64,000 nucleotides of DNA from an uncultured Veillonella sp. (GCA_902477915.1 CABSJA010000002.1:1-64000), one strand, 5' to 3'; counted from the first letter of the stretch, positions 9,049 through 18,673 are shown. Made by a program: numbers and translations. The notes: generated by a model not told the origin, from the sequence alone.

Positions 9049-9126
9049 TTATTTGAATAAAGGCAAGATTGCGTTTGCTAAACCAGTAAGCGCAGCCAAG
9101 ATTGCTTTAACGATAGTTGCTACCAT
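9049..9126 (-). CDS. Unannotated 25-residue amphipathic peptide, PSM-like
   Basis: A 25-codon frame runs from ATG 9126 to TAA 9049. It is preceded by AAGGAGGAAGAGCA, a near-perfect ribosome binding site 7 bases before the ATG, and followed by a strong terminator. The peptide begins MVATIVKAILAALTG and ends LANAILPLFK. It has no leader, two lysines, no acidic residue, and Val/Ile/Leu/Ala positions that give an amphipathic helix. In size and composition it resembles phenol-soluble modulins, delta-haemolysin, leaderless bacteriocins or type I toxins. The coding call rests on the ribosome binding site, codon pattern and terminator; the function is inference. Confidence 0.7.
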   Translation of the reverse strand: MVATIVKAILAALTGLANAILPLFK

Positions 9127-9388
9127 TGCTCTTCCTCCTTCTCATATAAGCACAATAACTAAACTAACTATAAACATCTTAAACTAGGATATTAAATTTA
9201 ATATGAAATGAGTAATTTTTTACACATTAATTTTTCATGAGGAAAATAACAAAGTATTAATTATTATAGATAGCTTTATGAGAAAGATAGCATACAATGA
9301 ATTCATAAATTTCTATAAAATTTTAATAATTAACAACCTAAGGGATATTAATTTTCATAAATGTACTTACAGGACAGATACATATAAC
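9127..9388. other. AT-rich intergenic stretch with no recognised gene
   Basis: This very AT-rich segment lies upstream of the small peptide on the minus strand. It must contain the peptide promoter, but I see no convincing -35/-10 pair; TATAGT near 9170 is a possible -10 element. No further frame with a credible ribosome binding site is visible. Confidence 0.4.
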
Positions 9389-9449
9389 AAAAAACCCTTC
9401 TCTCACGATCTTAGCCAAGAATAACTAAGTGTAGTATGGAGAAGGGTTT
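9389..9449 (-). terminator. Terminator downstream of ileS
   Basis: On the minus strand GGAGAAGGG and CCCTTCTC style arms flank a loop of about 35 bases and are followed by TTTTTT. It lies about 60 bases after the ileS stop. Confidence 0.7.
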
Positions 9450-9506
9450 CCTATTTAGACATTAATACATAATAGACAACTCATAGTATGTATTATGTTC
9501 TTTGGG

Positions 9507-12341
9507 TTATAGAGATTTAACAACCTCTGCACAACGATGGCAAAGTGTAGGGTGTTCGCTATCTTGACCTACTGTATCGCGGTGGATCCAGCAGCGTTCA
9601 CATTTTTCAAGTTCAGATGGAGCAACTACTGTTGCAACGCCTGTTTCTTCGTCTTTTACAGCCTCTGCTGGTGCAGCGCCATTTACGATGTGAGCTTCGG
9701 ATACGATAACGAGTTTAGCCAAGCCTTCTTCACCAAGAGCATTCAATGCATCAAATGCAGCGCCTTCAGCGTATACCGTAACGGATGCATCCAATGGGTG
9801 ACCGATTGTTTTGTCTTGACGAGCAAGTTCCAATGCTTTTTGTACGGATGTACGCAAGTCTAACAATTGGTTCCATTTGTCAGCCAATTCTTGGTTGAAG
9901 TGTTCAGGATGACCTTGTGGCCAATCTTGAAGCATAACGGATTCAGCCATGCCTTCTTCTTTAGGCATGTATTTCCAAACTTCTTCTGCTGTGAAGGAAA
10001 GTACAGGAGATACCATAGCTACCAATGTTTTCAAGATTTCATACATTGCTGTTTGAGCAGAACGACGAGCTACGTTATTTTTGCTTTCAGCGTACATAGT
10101 ATCTTTCATTACATCAAGGTAGATGGAGCTCAAGTCTACTGTGCAGAAGTTATGAATTGCATGGTACAACATGTGGAATTCATAGTTTTCGTATGCGTCA
10201 GTAACCTTTTGACGTACTTCTTCTAAGCGCAACAATGCCCATTTATCGAATTCGGACATATCTGCGTAAGCCACTTTGTCAGTGTTTGGATTGAAGTCAT
10301 CCAAGTTACCAAGCAAGAAGCGGAATGTATTACGGATTTTACGGTATACTTCGGATAATTGTTTTACGATGTCTTTGGACAAACGTACGTCGGCTTGGTA
10401 ATCCGCAGAGGATACCCACAAACGCATAACGTCAGCGCCGTATACGTCGATGATGTCGCTTGGAGCTACTGTATTACCTACAGATTTAGACATTTTGCGA
10501 CCTTCGCCGTCCACAACGAAACCGTGAGTCAATACGGAGTTGTATGGTGCTTTACCTGTTGTTGCTACTGCAGTTAACAAGGAAGAGTTGAACCAGCCGC
10601 GATGTTGGTCAGAACCTTCAAGGTACATAGCACATGGTACATCTAAGCCGTTAACTTCAAGTACGCCAGCCCAAGAGGAACCAGAGTCGAACCATACGTC
10701 CATGATGTCTGTTTCTTTTTTGAACTCATCATGACCGCAATGAGGACATTTGAAGCTTTCTGGTAACAATTCTTTTGCACTGTGAGCCCACCAAGCATCG
10801 GAGCCTTCTACAGCCACTTTTTCTTGTAATGCTTTAATAGTATCATCGTTGATGATATGCTCGCCACAGCTTTCACAATAGTAAATAGGAATTGGCACGC
10901 CCCAAATACGTTGACGGGAAATTACCCAGTCACCACGGTCGCGAACCATGTTGAAGATACGATCATGGCCCCATTTAGGAATCCATTGTACTTGATTGTC
11001 GATTGCATCAAGCGCTTGTTGACGGTAACCATCTACAGAGGAGAACCATTGTTCTGTAGCGCGATAGATGACAGGATTTTTACAACGCCAGCAGTGAGCG
11101 TATTGGTGACGCAAGCTAGATTTGTGAAGCAATGCATTGTTGTGCGCCAAGATTTTAATAACAGGCACTTCTGCATCGTGAATTTCTACGCCAGCCAATG
11201 GGAATTCAGTATCGCCATAACGGTTGTCGTCTACTTGTTTAGTGTAGTTACCAGTTTCGTTAACAAGGGATACGATAGGAAGTTCAGTTTTGCCTTCCTT
11301 GTTATAACGCATAACGATGTTAAAGTCGTCTTCACCATGTGCAGGAGCTGTATGTACGCAACCAGTACCTGCTTCAAGTGTTACATGGTCGCCACACAAT
11401 ACAGTAGAATTACGTTCAACAAATGGATGTTTGAATTCAGCCAATTCTAAATCTGCACCAGAGAAGCGATTTACGATTTCGTAGTCTTCGATACCGATAT
11501 CTTTCATAGCTGCATCAACTAGCTCAGTAGCCATCAAGTAGTATTCGTCTCCTACTTTTACCCAACCATATTCAAGCTCTGGGTTAACGGAGATTGCTAC
11601 GTTGGCAGGCATTGTCCAAGGAGTAGTTGTCCAGATAACAGCAAATGCTTGTTTTGGATCTACGCCAGCTGGCAATGTTACCTTTTTCTCGGATACGTAA
11701 GGGAATTTTACGTAAATGGAGAAGGATTTTTTCTCAGCGTATTCGATTTCTGCTTCTGCCAATGCAGTTTCGCAGTGTGTACACCAGTATACAGTTTTAA
11801 GGCCTTTATAGATGTGGCCGCGTTTTGCCATTTCGCCGAAGATACCAAGTTGTTTAACTTCAAACTCAGGGCGCAATGTCAAATAAGGGCGTTCCCATTC
11901 GCCTAATACACCAAAGCGAATGAAGTCTTGTTTTTGAGTTTCTACGCATTCTAATGCATATTCCTTACATTTATTGCGCAAATCAAGAGGCGCCATTTCA
12001 TGACGGTTAAGACCAGTGTTTTTAATAACCGCATGCTCGATTGGCAAACCGTGCGTATCCCAACCAGGGATGTAGCGAGTATAGTGACCAGTCATAGTCT
12101 TGTATTTCATGATGATGTCCTTCAACGTTTTGTTGAGGGCATGACCGATGTGCAATTTACCATTTGCGTATGGAGGGCCATCATGCAAGATGAATGGTTT
12201 TGCGTCTTTACGCAATTCCAAACGTTTTTGATAAATTTTGTTGTCTTCCCAGAACTTTAAAATTTCTGGTTCGCGCTTAGGCAAATTGCCGCGCATTGGG
12301 AATTCTGTTTCAGGCAAATGTAACGTCTTACCGTAATCCAT
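9507..12341 (-). CDS. ileS: Isoleucine-tRNA ligase
   Basis: This 944-residue class I aminoacyl-tRNA synthetase charges tRNA-Ile in the cytosol. The HIGH motif is in PPYANGKLHIGHALNK (about residue 55), the KMSKS motif in GRKMSKSVGNT (about residue 600), and the C-terminal zinc site is CERCWIHRDTVG...CHRC. Length and domain order (Rossmann core with editing insertion, anticodon domain, zinc finger) fit the bacterial enzyme. ATG 12341 follows AAAGGAG. The gene stands alone behind an Ile T-box leader, so it is induced when uncharged tRNA-Ile accumulates. Confidence 0.98.
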   Translation of the reverse strand: MDYGKTLHLPETEFPMRGNLPKREPEILKFWEDNKIYQKRLELRKDAKPFILHDGPPYANGKLHIGHALNKTLKDIIMKYKTMTGHYTRYIPGWDTHGLPIEHAVIKNTGLNRHEMAPLDLRNKCKEYALECVETQKQDFIRFGVLGEWERPYLTLRPEFEVKQLGIFGEMAKRGHIYKGLKTVYWCTHCETALAEAEIEYAEKKSFSIYVKFPYVSEKKVTLPAGVDPKQAFAVIWTTTPWTMPANVAISVNPELEYGWVKVGDEYYLMATELVDAAMKDIGIEDYEIVNRFSGADLELAEFKHPFVERNSTVLCGDHVTLEAGTGCVHTAPAHGEDDFNIVMRYNKEGKTELPIVSLVNETGNYTKQVDDNRYGDTEFPLAGVEIHDAEVPVIKILAHNNALLHKSSLRHQYAHCWRCKNPVIYRATEQWFSSVDGYRQQALDAIDNQVQWIPKWGHDRIFNMVRDRGDWVISRQRIWGVPIPIYYCESCGEHIINDDTIKALQEKVAVEGSDAWWAHSAKELLPESFKCPHCGHDEFKKETDIMDVWFDSGSSWAGVLEVNGLDVPCAMYLEGSDQHRGWFNSSLLTAVATTGKAPYNSVLTHGFVVDGEGRKMSKSVGNTVAPSDIIDVYGADVMRLWVSSADYQADVRLSKDIVKQLSEVYRKIRNTFRFLLGNLDDFNPNTDKVAYADMSEFDKWALLRLEEVRQKVTDAYENYEFHMLYHAIHNFCTVDLSSIYLDVMKDTMYAESKNNVARRSAQTAMYEILKTLVAMVSPVLSFTAEEVWKYMPKEEGMAESVMLQDWPQGHPEHFNQELADKWNQLLDLRTSVQKALELARQDKTIGHPLDASVTVYAEGAAFDALNALGEEGLAKLVIVSEAHIVNGAAPAEAVKDEETGVATVVAPSELEKCERCWIHRDTVGQDSEHPTLCHRCAEVVKSL

Positions 12342-12358
12342 GATGTGCTCCTTTTACA

Positions 12359-12618
12359 TAAAAAAATCGCCCGCCCCCGAAGGGACGGACGTAATATCCG
12401 TGGTACCACCCTACTGACCTTCTGTGAAAGCTAGAATATTCCGAGCATACGAAATAACTAGACTTCAATTTGTGAAAGCCACTTAGACATATAACGGTGT
12501 TCACCGGCAGGGTTCCTGCTTGCTCCAAAGTGATCCGCAAATCTCTAGATTTCCAAACCTTTCAGCCCATGAGTTTGGTCTCTACTAAATCCGTCTGAGA
12601 CGTGCCGTCTTTTTCAAC
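12359..12618 (-). promoter_or_regulatory. T-box leader of ileS
   Basis: The minus-strand leader contains the conserved T-box GGGTGGTACCACGG (12411-12398), directly followed by an intrinsic terminator (CGTCCGTCCC, TTCG loop, GGGGCGGGCG, then T-run, 12391-12359). Stem I features (AGAGA, GGGCTGAAAGG) lie upstream. The likely specifier is AUC at 12534-12532, followed by A, which fits isoleucine. A promoter TTGAGT (12653-12648), 17-base spacer and TATGAA (12630-12625) precedes it. Uncharged tRNA-Ile should stabilise the antiterminator and allow ileS expression. Confidence 0.93.
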
Positions 12619-12677
12619 GCAATATTCATATAATAGATAATTATAGGACTCAAACGGGGAAATTGTCAACAAGTAAA

Positions 12678-13604
12678 CTATATACCTTCAGGTATATAAG
12701 CATCTTGTACTTTATCTAGTAATTTAAAATTCATCGGTGTCCGAGCTAGCTCATTATATTGTGAAATTACCTCATGATGTGTCTCAGCACTTTGTTCTGC
12801 TACAAATGCATCAATAGCCGCATCAAGATTCTTAGCTTGTTCAATCCGATTTTGTACCTCCACAGACGTAAACTTAGGTACAATTGCATTGGCTGCGTCC
12901 TTTTGAGCTTTCACCCATTGCACATCACTATTAGGCCCTCGCTCAATTATATGGCTAACAATATCACTATAGTACCCCATCATCTCTATCATATGAGCAC
13001 CATTCACTTGACCATTCGAGCGCATCAACTCAATATCTTTATTACGTTCTTTTTTATGAGCAGCCGCAACTGCCTCATTTAACGCTTCATATTTTGGTTC
13101 AAATACTTCTAATAACGCTGAAAGCTTAGCTAGTGTAGCTTGACTAAATGCATAATTATCTTTTTCATACTGCTTTTCTTTATAATACGAATCTAAAGCC
13201 TTTACATCGCTTACGATGTCATGCAAGATAGGCAATAGAGCATCTGTTGTGCTTTCAAGATCCTCGTATGAACGACCTGCCTCTTTAGCAGCTACTAGTT
13301 CCTGTTCAAGACGCTCATAATCCTGTACCTTAAAATCCGTTAGTGGTTCATTTGAACTTGCCTGTTGCCAGATTAGATCATATTGGCTACCGTATTTAAC
13401 CTCATTGTAGTTAAACTCATTTGTAGCAGCCAAATAGAAACGAAACACCCTCTTCGTTTCATCCTTTTTACTGTCTCTTGCTGATGAATCTTGACTATAT
13501 TGCTTTAGATTATCTAAATTCCACTGACAACCACTAATACAACCTAATGTTACCATCACGCAGCAGACTATCCCTAAGCGACGCCACCAATTTATACCAT
13601 TCAT
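12678..13604 (-). CDS. DUF3829-like (YiiG-type) lipoprotein
   Basis: This 308-residue protein has an N-terminal lipoprotein signal (WWRRLGIVCCVMVTLGCISG followed by Cys), so it is probably a membrane-anchored periplasmic protein. The mature part is highly helical, with features such as FYLAATNEFNYNEVKYGSQY and a C-terminal SQYNELARTPMNFKLLD, the pattern I associate with the DUF3829/YiiG family of unknown function. It lies downstream of the DUF805 gene at 13752, separated by a terminator, so it is probably transcribed alone. Confidence 0.75.
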   Translation of the reverse strand: MNGINWWRRLGIVCCVMVTLGCISGCQWNLDNLKQYSQDSSARDSKKDETKRVFRFYLAATNEFNYNEVKYGSQYDLIWQQASSNEPLTDFKVQDYERLEQELVAAKEAGRSYEDLESTTDALLPILHDIVSDVKALDSYYKEKQYEKDNYAFSQATLAKLSALLEVFEPKYEALNEAVAAAHKKERNKDIELMRSNGQVNGAHMIEMMGYYSDIVSHIIERGPNSDVQWVKAQKDAANAIVPKFTSVEVQNRIEQAKNLDAAIDAFVAEQSAETHHEVISQYNELARTPMNFKLLDKVQDAYIPEGI

Positions 13605-13702
13605 ACACGCTCTCCTATATACGTTTAACCTCTAGTAAAACTATTGTATTAAAATAGTAGCACCAAAACAATATGCGACAATAAATAGACATCTAAATTA
13701 AC

Positions 13703-13744
13703 TAAAAAAGAAACTCTCCCTATAGTGAAGCTATAAGGAGAGTT
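13703..13744 (-). terminator. Terminator after the zinc-ribbon DUF805 gene
   Basis: On the minus strand ACTCTCCTTATAG, loop, CTATAGGGAGAGT is followed by TTCTTTTTT. It starts 8 bases after the stop at 13752. Confidence 0.88.
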
Positions 13745-13751
13745 GTCATTT

Positions 13752-14387
13752 TTACATCACACTTGTCGTTAGCAATCGATCCACCAGGAACCACAGCACA
13801 AAGATTGCACATAGTAATCCTGCTGTAAGGCCTGTGGTAGGTGTAGCATCAATCAAACCAATTTCATGGGCCATTTGTTTTGTTAGAACAACACGGCCTG
13901 TTGGTGAACCGAATCGATTGTCGTGGCTTTCACCAGGAAGAGCCATCAACACTAACAATATAATTGTACCAATGACAGGAACAACACCAATAAACACAAG
14001 TCCGCCAGAACGGCCTTGATCGTGCAAGCGTCGTACTGCAACAGCTACGCCAGGAATGACCATAACAACGGACATAAGTACAAGAATAACTAGCCCGAAG
14101 CCTACGCCAACGGCACTAGAGAGAGGACTAATATAGCTCAAGAACGCACAGGTAAACAGAATGGCTACAAATAGCAATTGGTACATCAAAAAGAAGTTCC
14201 AATATTCGCTACGGCTAGCACGGCCTTCAAAGTCAGCGTATTTATAAACAAAGCATTGTTTAAAGTTTTCAATCATGCCTAGACTATACTTATCTAACGA
14301 AATAGGTGCTTTGCGGATACGTCCACAGTTTGGACAGTATCGTTCACTTTTTAACACCTCATGTCCACAATATGGACAAGGTCTCAT
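13752..14387 (-). CDS. DUF805 membrane protein with N-terminal zinc ribbon
   Basis: This 211-residue inner-membrane protein starts with a zinc ribbon (CPYCGHEV...CPNCGR, residues 4-25). A DUF805 domain follows, with the hallmark YADFEGRASRSEYWNFFLMY, several transmembrane segments and VRRLHDQGRSGG. A final hydrophobic segment lies at about residues 190-205. ATG 14387 is chosen because AAGGAG lies 6 bases upstream; a longer frame from 14450 would bury that site. Two more DUF805 genes lie upstream on the same strand. The molecular role of DUF805 proteins is unknown. Confidence 0.88.
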   Translation of the reverse strand: MRPCPYCGHEVLKSERYCPNCGRIRKAPISLDKYSLGMIENFKQCFVYKYADFEGRASRSEYWNFFLMYQLLFVAILFTCAFLSYISPLSSAVGVGFGLVILVLMSVVMVIPGVAVAVRRLHDQGRSGGLVFIGVVPVIGTIILLVLMALPGESHDNRFGSPTGRVVLTKQMAHEIGLIDATPTTGLTAGLLCAIFVLWFLVDRLLTTSVM

Positions 14388-14604
14388 AATAAACTCCTTC
14401 CATCCACAGCAGGAAACAGTGAAGCTCATAAAGTCCTGTTGCTTTAACACATATAGTAACTTAGATATGTTTTGAAGTAATCATATCTATATTTTTGAAT
14501 TCATCTTGATTTCATTTTACTACAAAGTATTATATTGTCTATAAAGGAGTTGTTAAACTTTTATAAAATAAAATAATAATTATGCTATTAAACGTAGATT
14601 AATA

Positions 14605-15174
14605 CTATATATAGCCATTAGCGTTAATACCATACCATAATATATCACCGATAGTATCACCAAAGACGATAGATTGAAGAACAAAGATGGTAATGCCCAT
14701 AACCCAGTCTTGTTTTCGGGACGGAGTTTCTTCAAGCCCTGTAGATTGGCTTATACTAGCAGTGATAGGAGTATAGGCAGTTCTTTCACCGTAACCATTC
14801 TCCCCTTCATCGCCCTTTTTCAATTCGTAGGTTAAGAATATAAAGAACCCTATAATAGGAATAAAGGATATCAGCTGAGTCCAGCCGCTGCGGCCAATAT
14901 CATGCATACGGCGTGCTGTGATGGCGATATTAGGAATCACAAAAAATAAAGTTACTAATAACGTAATCGTATCAATAATAGACTCAAAATTATAGAGGCC
15001 AACACCTTTACAAAGGATGGCTACTACACTCAGCGTACCTTGAATCATCATCATTCCAGCCATAAATCGCCAGTATTCACTACGGCTCGCACGACCTTTA
15101 AAATTAGCGTAGTTTTTGATGCCTAGCACAAAGGCATCGGTATAGTTCAAATCATATACATTTACAGATGCCAT
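14605..15174 (-). CDS. DUF805 membrane protein
   Basis: This 189-residue protein has the DUF805 signature NYANFKGRASRSEYWRFMAG, then hydrophobic segments and ARRMHDIGRSGWTQLISFI, and a cytoplasmic linker (LKKGDEGENGYGERTAYTPI). A last hydrophobic segment is near the C terminus. GAGGAGG before ATG 15174 lies inside the end of the preceding gene, whose stop is only 3 bases upstream, so the two are translationally coupled. Function unknown. Confidence 0.88.
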   Translation of the reverse strand: MASVNVYDLNYTDAFVLGIKNYANFKGRASRSEYWRFMAGMMMIQGTLSVVAILCKGVGLYNFESIIDTITLLVTLFFVIPNIAITARRMHDIGRSGWTQLISFIPIIGFFIFLTYELKKGDEGENGYGERTAYTPITASISQSTGLEETPSRKQDWVMGITIFVLQSIVFGDTIGDILWYGINANGYI

Positions 15175-15177
15175 GGC

Positions 15178-16101
15178 CTAGTCCTCCTCAAACTCTTCAA
15201 AACCAATGATTTTCCAACCATTGCCAGTGCTGTATAAACGAACTAACATAGACGGTCTTTTATCTACAAAGTCCACTCTATATCCGATATAATCCACCGT
15301 TACATCATCATCAACATCTTGAGACACATAATCCAATCGTATAGATTCTACAGCAGAACGTTGTTCCTTTGACTTAGCTTGCTGCCAGAGATCAAAGGTA
15401 CCATACCGTTCCATTTCACGACTGCTCAACTCACGATAGGCACTGTGATAGTCTCCGTTAACCAGCGCTTGGTAATACTCTTTTACAACTAGATAGCCTT
15501 CTGTTGTAGCAGAATCACTATTTAGTAAACGGTTTGCTTTTTTGGTAAAAGCCCCCTGCCCTAAATTACCAAAGGCTGTTTCTTCTACCATATAATTATG
15601 CCCCATCATAGATGTCCCTACGCTGCTAGTAACCCACCCTAAAACAAGAATAATCACGATGAATACACCAGAAATAGACTGCTTTTCATGTATACTTGGT
15701 TCTACAGATATCTGTTCATTAGTTATGCTTGCTTCTTGTGTTGGAGCCGATCTTTTACATAATAAATAGAGCAACGCAATCCATCCTAAAATAGGAACAA
15801 AGATGAGAATCATCAAGGTTGGATCATTATTAGAATCACGTAACCGTCTCGCTACCATCATAATGGTGGGCAATACTAACACTACTGTTAATGCCGTCAA
15901 TACGCCGCCCCCTAAGGATATGGCATATAAAAATCCATAGGGTATGAATGTGGCAAGACCTGTTATAAAAGTAACTAGACCATATACAAAGGTCATAGCG
16001 CTTATGGTAAGCCAAAAGTCGGCTGTCGTTGTTCGTCCCTTATGATTCGCATAGTTTTCTACTAGCTCACGATAGAGGATTTCAAATACTCTCTGCTTCA
16101 T
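15178..16101 (-). CDS. DUF805 membrane protein with C-terminal NTF2-like domain
   Basis: This 307-residue first gene of a two-gene unit has an N-terminal DUF805 domain (NYANHKGRTTTADFWLTISA, VARRLRDSNNDPTLM). A transmembrane segment follows near residue 150, and then a soluble C-terminal domain with VVKEYYQALVNGDYHSAYRE and GNGWKIIGFEEFEED. The last part resembles the NTF2-like/DUF4878 fold of envelope proteins. The architecture differs from the two neighbouring DUF805 proteins, so the three probably divide labour. The GRASRSEYW core is degenerate here (GRTTTADFW). Confidence 0.82.
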   Translation of the reverse strand: MKQRVFEILYRELVENYANHKGRTTTADFWLTISAMTFVYGLVTFITGLATFIPYGFLYAISLGGGVLTALTVVLVLPTIMMVARRLRDSNNDPTLMILIFVPILGWIALLYLLCKRSAPTQEASITNEQISVEPSIHEKQSISGVFIVIILVLGWVTSSVGTSMMGHNYMVEETAFGNLGQGAFTKKANRLLNSDSATTEGYLVVKEYYQALVNGDYHSAYRELSSREMERYGTFDLWQQAKSKEQRSAVESIRLDYVSQDVDDDVTVDYIGYRVDFVDKRPSMLVRLYSTGNGWKIIGFEEFEED

Positions 16102-16267
16102 AAATCTCCTACTCTATTTAGATATGATACAAACTTAGATAATCCTATTATACTATGCTTTACCAAACCTTTTATTTCATTTTTTCTTCATTAAATTTAT
16201 CTATACTAATAATATATTTTTTACAACTAAAATTCGTGCAATTAAGTTTGTATAGGAGATAATAATT

Positions 16268-16558
16268 ATGAACGCTAAATTGACTAAAGTAGTAGCTATG
16301 GCCAGCTTGGCAGCATTCTTATCCGTTGGTATTGGTGCCAATGTAGCACAAGCCAAAGATTACCACTTCAAAATCGGTGAAAACCATCGCATGGTAAAGA
16401 ACGATGATGGCACAGTGGACAGCAGTGCTCATCCATGGTTCAAAGCAGATCAAAAGAAACATAGAAAACACAAAATTTCTGAACGCGAAAAACATGACAA
16501 AAATGCAACTGCAAAACGCAGTGAACGTCATCAACGTTCCGAATCTACAAACGGCTAA
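16268..16558 (+). CDS. Small secreted His/Lys-rich protein
   Basis: This 96-residue protein has a signal peptide (MNAKLTKVVAMASLAAFLSV, cleavage probably after NVAQA at about residue 29). The mature chain of about 67 residues is very basic and histidine-rich (KADQKKHRKHKISEREKHDK and KRSERHQR). TAGGAG precedes the ATG at good spacing, and a terminator follows. It is flanked by minus-strand genes on both sides, so it has its own transcript. It could bind metal, nucleic acid or lipopolysaccharide, but no family is recognised. Confidence 0.8.
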   Translation: MNAKLTKVVAMASLAAFLSVGIGANVAQAKDYHFKIGENHRMVKNDDGTVDSSAHPWFKADQKKHRKHKISEREKHDKNATAKRSERHQRSESTNG

Positions 16559-16618
16559 TCATACCCCTTTCATAACTGGTTATCCAGTCATATAACACAT
16601 AACTAAACTAACTAACCT

Positions 16619-16655
16619 AAAAAGGACGTTATACACATGTATAACGTCCTTTTTA
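16619..16655. terminator. Bidirectional terminator of the small secreted gene and the trp operon
   Basis: AAAAAGGACGTTATACA and TGTATAACGTCCTTTTT form a perfect hairpin with A and T tracts on either side. It lies between the convergent genes at 16268-16558 and trpA. Confidence 0.92.
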
Positions 16656-16695
16656 GTATGTATTGTATTATCTATTTATTATGCGTTAGCTCTTA

Positions 16696-17487
16696 TTATG
16701 CATCAGCTTTTAGCACAGCTTGTTTCATAGATTGTACGTAATCAAATAATGCTTGATCTGCATGTTCGCCGTGTTCTGCAACGATTTTAACGATAGCAGA
16801 GCCTACGATAGCACCGTCAGATACGCGCGCCATTGCTTCTGCTTGTTCTGGCTTAGAAATACCAAAACCAACGGCTACAGGGATATCTGTATATTTGCGA
16901 ATGGTTTCAACGATGGATTTAATATCCGTTTTTATTTCGCTACGCATACCTGTAACACCGAGGGAAGATACGCAGTACACAAAGCCTTCTGCGTCTTTTG
17001 CGATCATTTCAATGCGGTTTTCAGATGTTGGAGCGATCAAGGATACCACTTCAACACCGTGTTTATTGGCGATGCTAGCAAGTTCGCCTTTTTCTTCAAA
17101 CGGCATATCTGGCACGATAACGCCGGAGATGCCAACCTCTTCGCAGAGGGTAAAGAATTTTTCACGACCGAATACATAGATTGGGTTCAAGTAGGTCATG
17201 AACACGAGTGGGATAGTCACTGCATCTTCACCTGTGCGCAAACGACGCACCATATCAAAGATATCGTGAATTTTTACGCCTGTAGATAATGCGCGTGTGC
17301 TCGCTTCTTGGATAACTGGACCTTCCGCTGTTGGATCAGAGAAGGGAATACCAATTTCTACCATGTCGGCGCCAGCTTTCACCATGACGCGAATATAACG
17401 TTCTGTATTCTCGATGCCATGATCACCAGCGCTGATAAACGGGATGAATGCCTTGCCCTTTGTGAAAGCGTCTTTAATTTTACTCAT
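16696..17487 (-). CDS. trpA: Tryptophan synthase alpha chain
   Basis: This 263-residue TIM-barrel enzyme converts indole-3-glycerol phosphate to indole and glyceraldehyde 3-phosphate, with indole channelled to TrpB. The catalytic Glu and Asp lie in [20 protein letters not shown]; the phosphate-binding end is GFGISKPEQ and [10 protein letters not shown]. Its ATG overlaps the trpB stop by 8 bases (ATGAGTAA), so the two are translationally coupled. It is the last gene of the trp operon. Confidence 0.98.
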   Translation of the reverse strand: MSKIKDAFTKGKAFIPFISAGDHGIENTERYIRVMVKAGADMVEIGIPFSDPTAEGPVIQEASTRALSTGVKIHDIFDMVRRLRTGEDAVTIPLVFMTYLNPIYVFGREKFFTLCEEVGISGVIVPDMPFEEKGELASIANKHGVEVVSLIAPTSENRIEMIAKDAEGFVYCVSSLGVTGMRSEIKTDIKSIVETIRKYTDIPVAVGFGISKPEQAEAMARVSDGAIVGSAIVKIVAEHGEHADQALFDYVQSMKQAVLKADA

Positions 17488-18673
17488 GAAGATCCACCCC
17501 TCTATATTTCGCCATAGCCGCTACGTCTTTGTCGCCACGACCAGATAAACAAATAATAATGATATCGTCCTTGCTCATAGTAGGTGCAATTTTACGTGCA
17601 TGTGCCACTGCATGAGCACTTTCAATCGCTGGAATAATACCCTCTAAACGAGACAAGTATTCGAAAGCATCTACTGCTTCATCATCCGTTACAGGTACGT
17701 ATTCAGCGCGACCACTATCGTGCAAGTACGCATGTTCAGGGCCAATGCCAGGGTAATCAAGACCTGCAGAGATAGAATATACTGGAGCAATTTGGCCATC
17801 TTCGTCTTGGCAGAAGTAAGATTTCATACCATGGAAGATACCAACAGAACCTTTTGCGATTGTCGCTGCATGTTCCTCGGTATCGATACCGCGACCTGCC
17901 GCTTCACAACCGATGAGGCGAACACCTTCATCAGGGATAAAGTGATAGAACATCCCCATCGCATTAGAACCGCCGCCTACACAAGCCATAACAGCTGTTG
18001 GCAATTTACCTTCTGCTTCTAGGATTTGCTCACGCGCTTCACGGCTAATGATGGATTGAAAATCACGAACGATCATAGGGAATGGATGAGCGCCCATAAC
18101 AGAACCCAATACATAGTGCGTATCGGACATGCGGTTTGTCCATTCGCGCAATGCTTCAGAAACAGCATCTTTTAATGTGCTAGTACCAGTTGTTACAGGA
18201 TGCACCTTAGCGCCCAATAATTCCATGCGATATACGTTAAGCGCTTGACGTTCACAGTCTTCAGCACCCATGTATACTTCACATTCCATGCCCATCAACG
18301 CAGCAATAGTAGCTGTTGCTACACCGTGTTGACCTGCACCAGTTTCAGCAATAACACGAGTTTTACCCATGCGTTTTGCTAATAACATTTGGCCGATTAC
18401 ATTGTTCAATTTATGGGAACCAGTATGGTTCAAATCTTCACGTTTCAAATAAATTTTGGCCCCACCAAGGTCTTTTGTCATGCGATCTGCATAGTATAAA
18501 AGGGATGGACGACCTGTATATTTTTTATGTAAATCCTCAAGTTCGCGCACGAAATCAGGATCATCTTTGTACTTGTTGTATGCCTCTTCCAATTCGATGA
18601 CTGCATTCATCAATGTTTCTGGCATAAATTGGCCACCAAAGGAGCCAAAATAACCATGTCTTTGTTCACTCAT
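17480..18673 (-). CDS. trpB: Tryptophan synthase beta chain
   Basis: This 397-residue PLP enzyme condenses indole with serine to give tryptophan. The PLP lysine is in [10 protein letters not shown], the glycine-rich phosphate loop is [10 protein letters not shown], and the N terminus [14 protein letters not shown] is typical of TrpB1. ATG 18673 is chosen because AAAGGT lies upstream and the product then begins [10 protein letters not shown]; an in-frame ATG at 18709 lacks a site. A 173-base gap separates it from trpCF, with no terminator seen. Confidence 0.98.
   Translation of the reverse strand: MSEQRHGYFGSFGGQFMPETLMNAVIELEEAYNKYKDDPDFVRELEDLHKKYTGRPSLLYYADRMTKDLGGAKIYLKREDLNHTGSHKLNNVIGQMLLAKRMGKTRVIAETGAGQHGVATATIAALMGMECEVYMGAEDCERQALNVYRMELLGAKVHPVTTGTSTLKDAVSEALREWTNRMSDTHYVLGSVMGAHPFPMIVRDFQSIISREAREQILEAEGKLPTAVMACVGGGSNAMGMFYHFIPDEGVRLIGCEAAGRGIDTEEHAATIAKGSVGIFHGMKSYFCQDEDGQIAPVYSISAGLDYPGIGPEHAYLHDSGRAEYVPVTDDEAVDAFEYLSRLEGIIPAIESAHAVAHARKIAPTMSKDDIIIICLSGRGDKDVAAMAKYRGVDLHE

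Noticed and set aside
10857..11450. 197-codon plus-strand frame inside ileS
   Set aside because: It lies antisense to a certain ileS gene, has no ribosome binding site, and its product is rich in Cys, Phe and Tyr as expected of a shadow frame.
12328..12540. 70-codon minus-strand frame in the ileS leader
   Set aside because: It spans the T-box antiterminator and terminator, so RNA structure explains the sequence.
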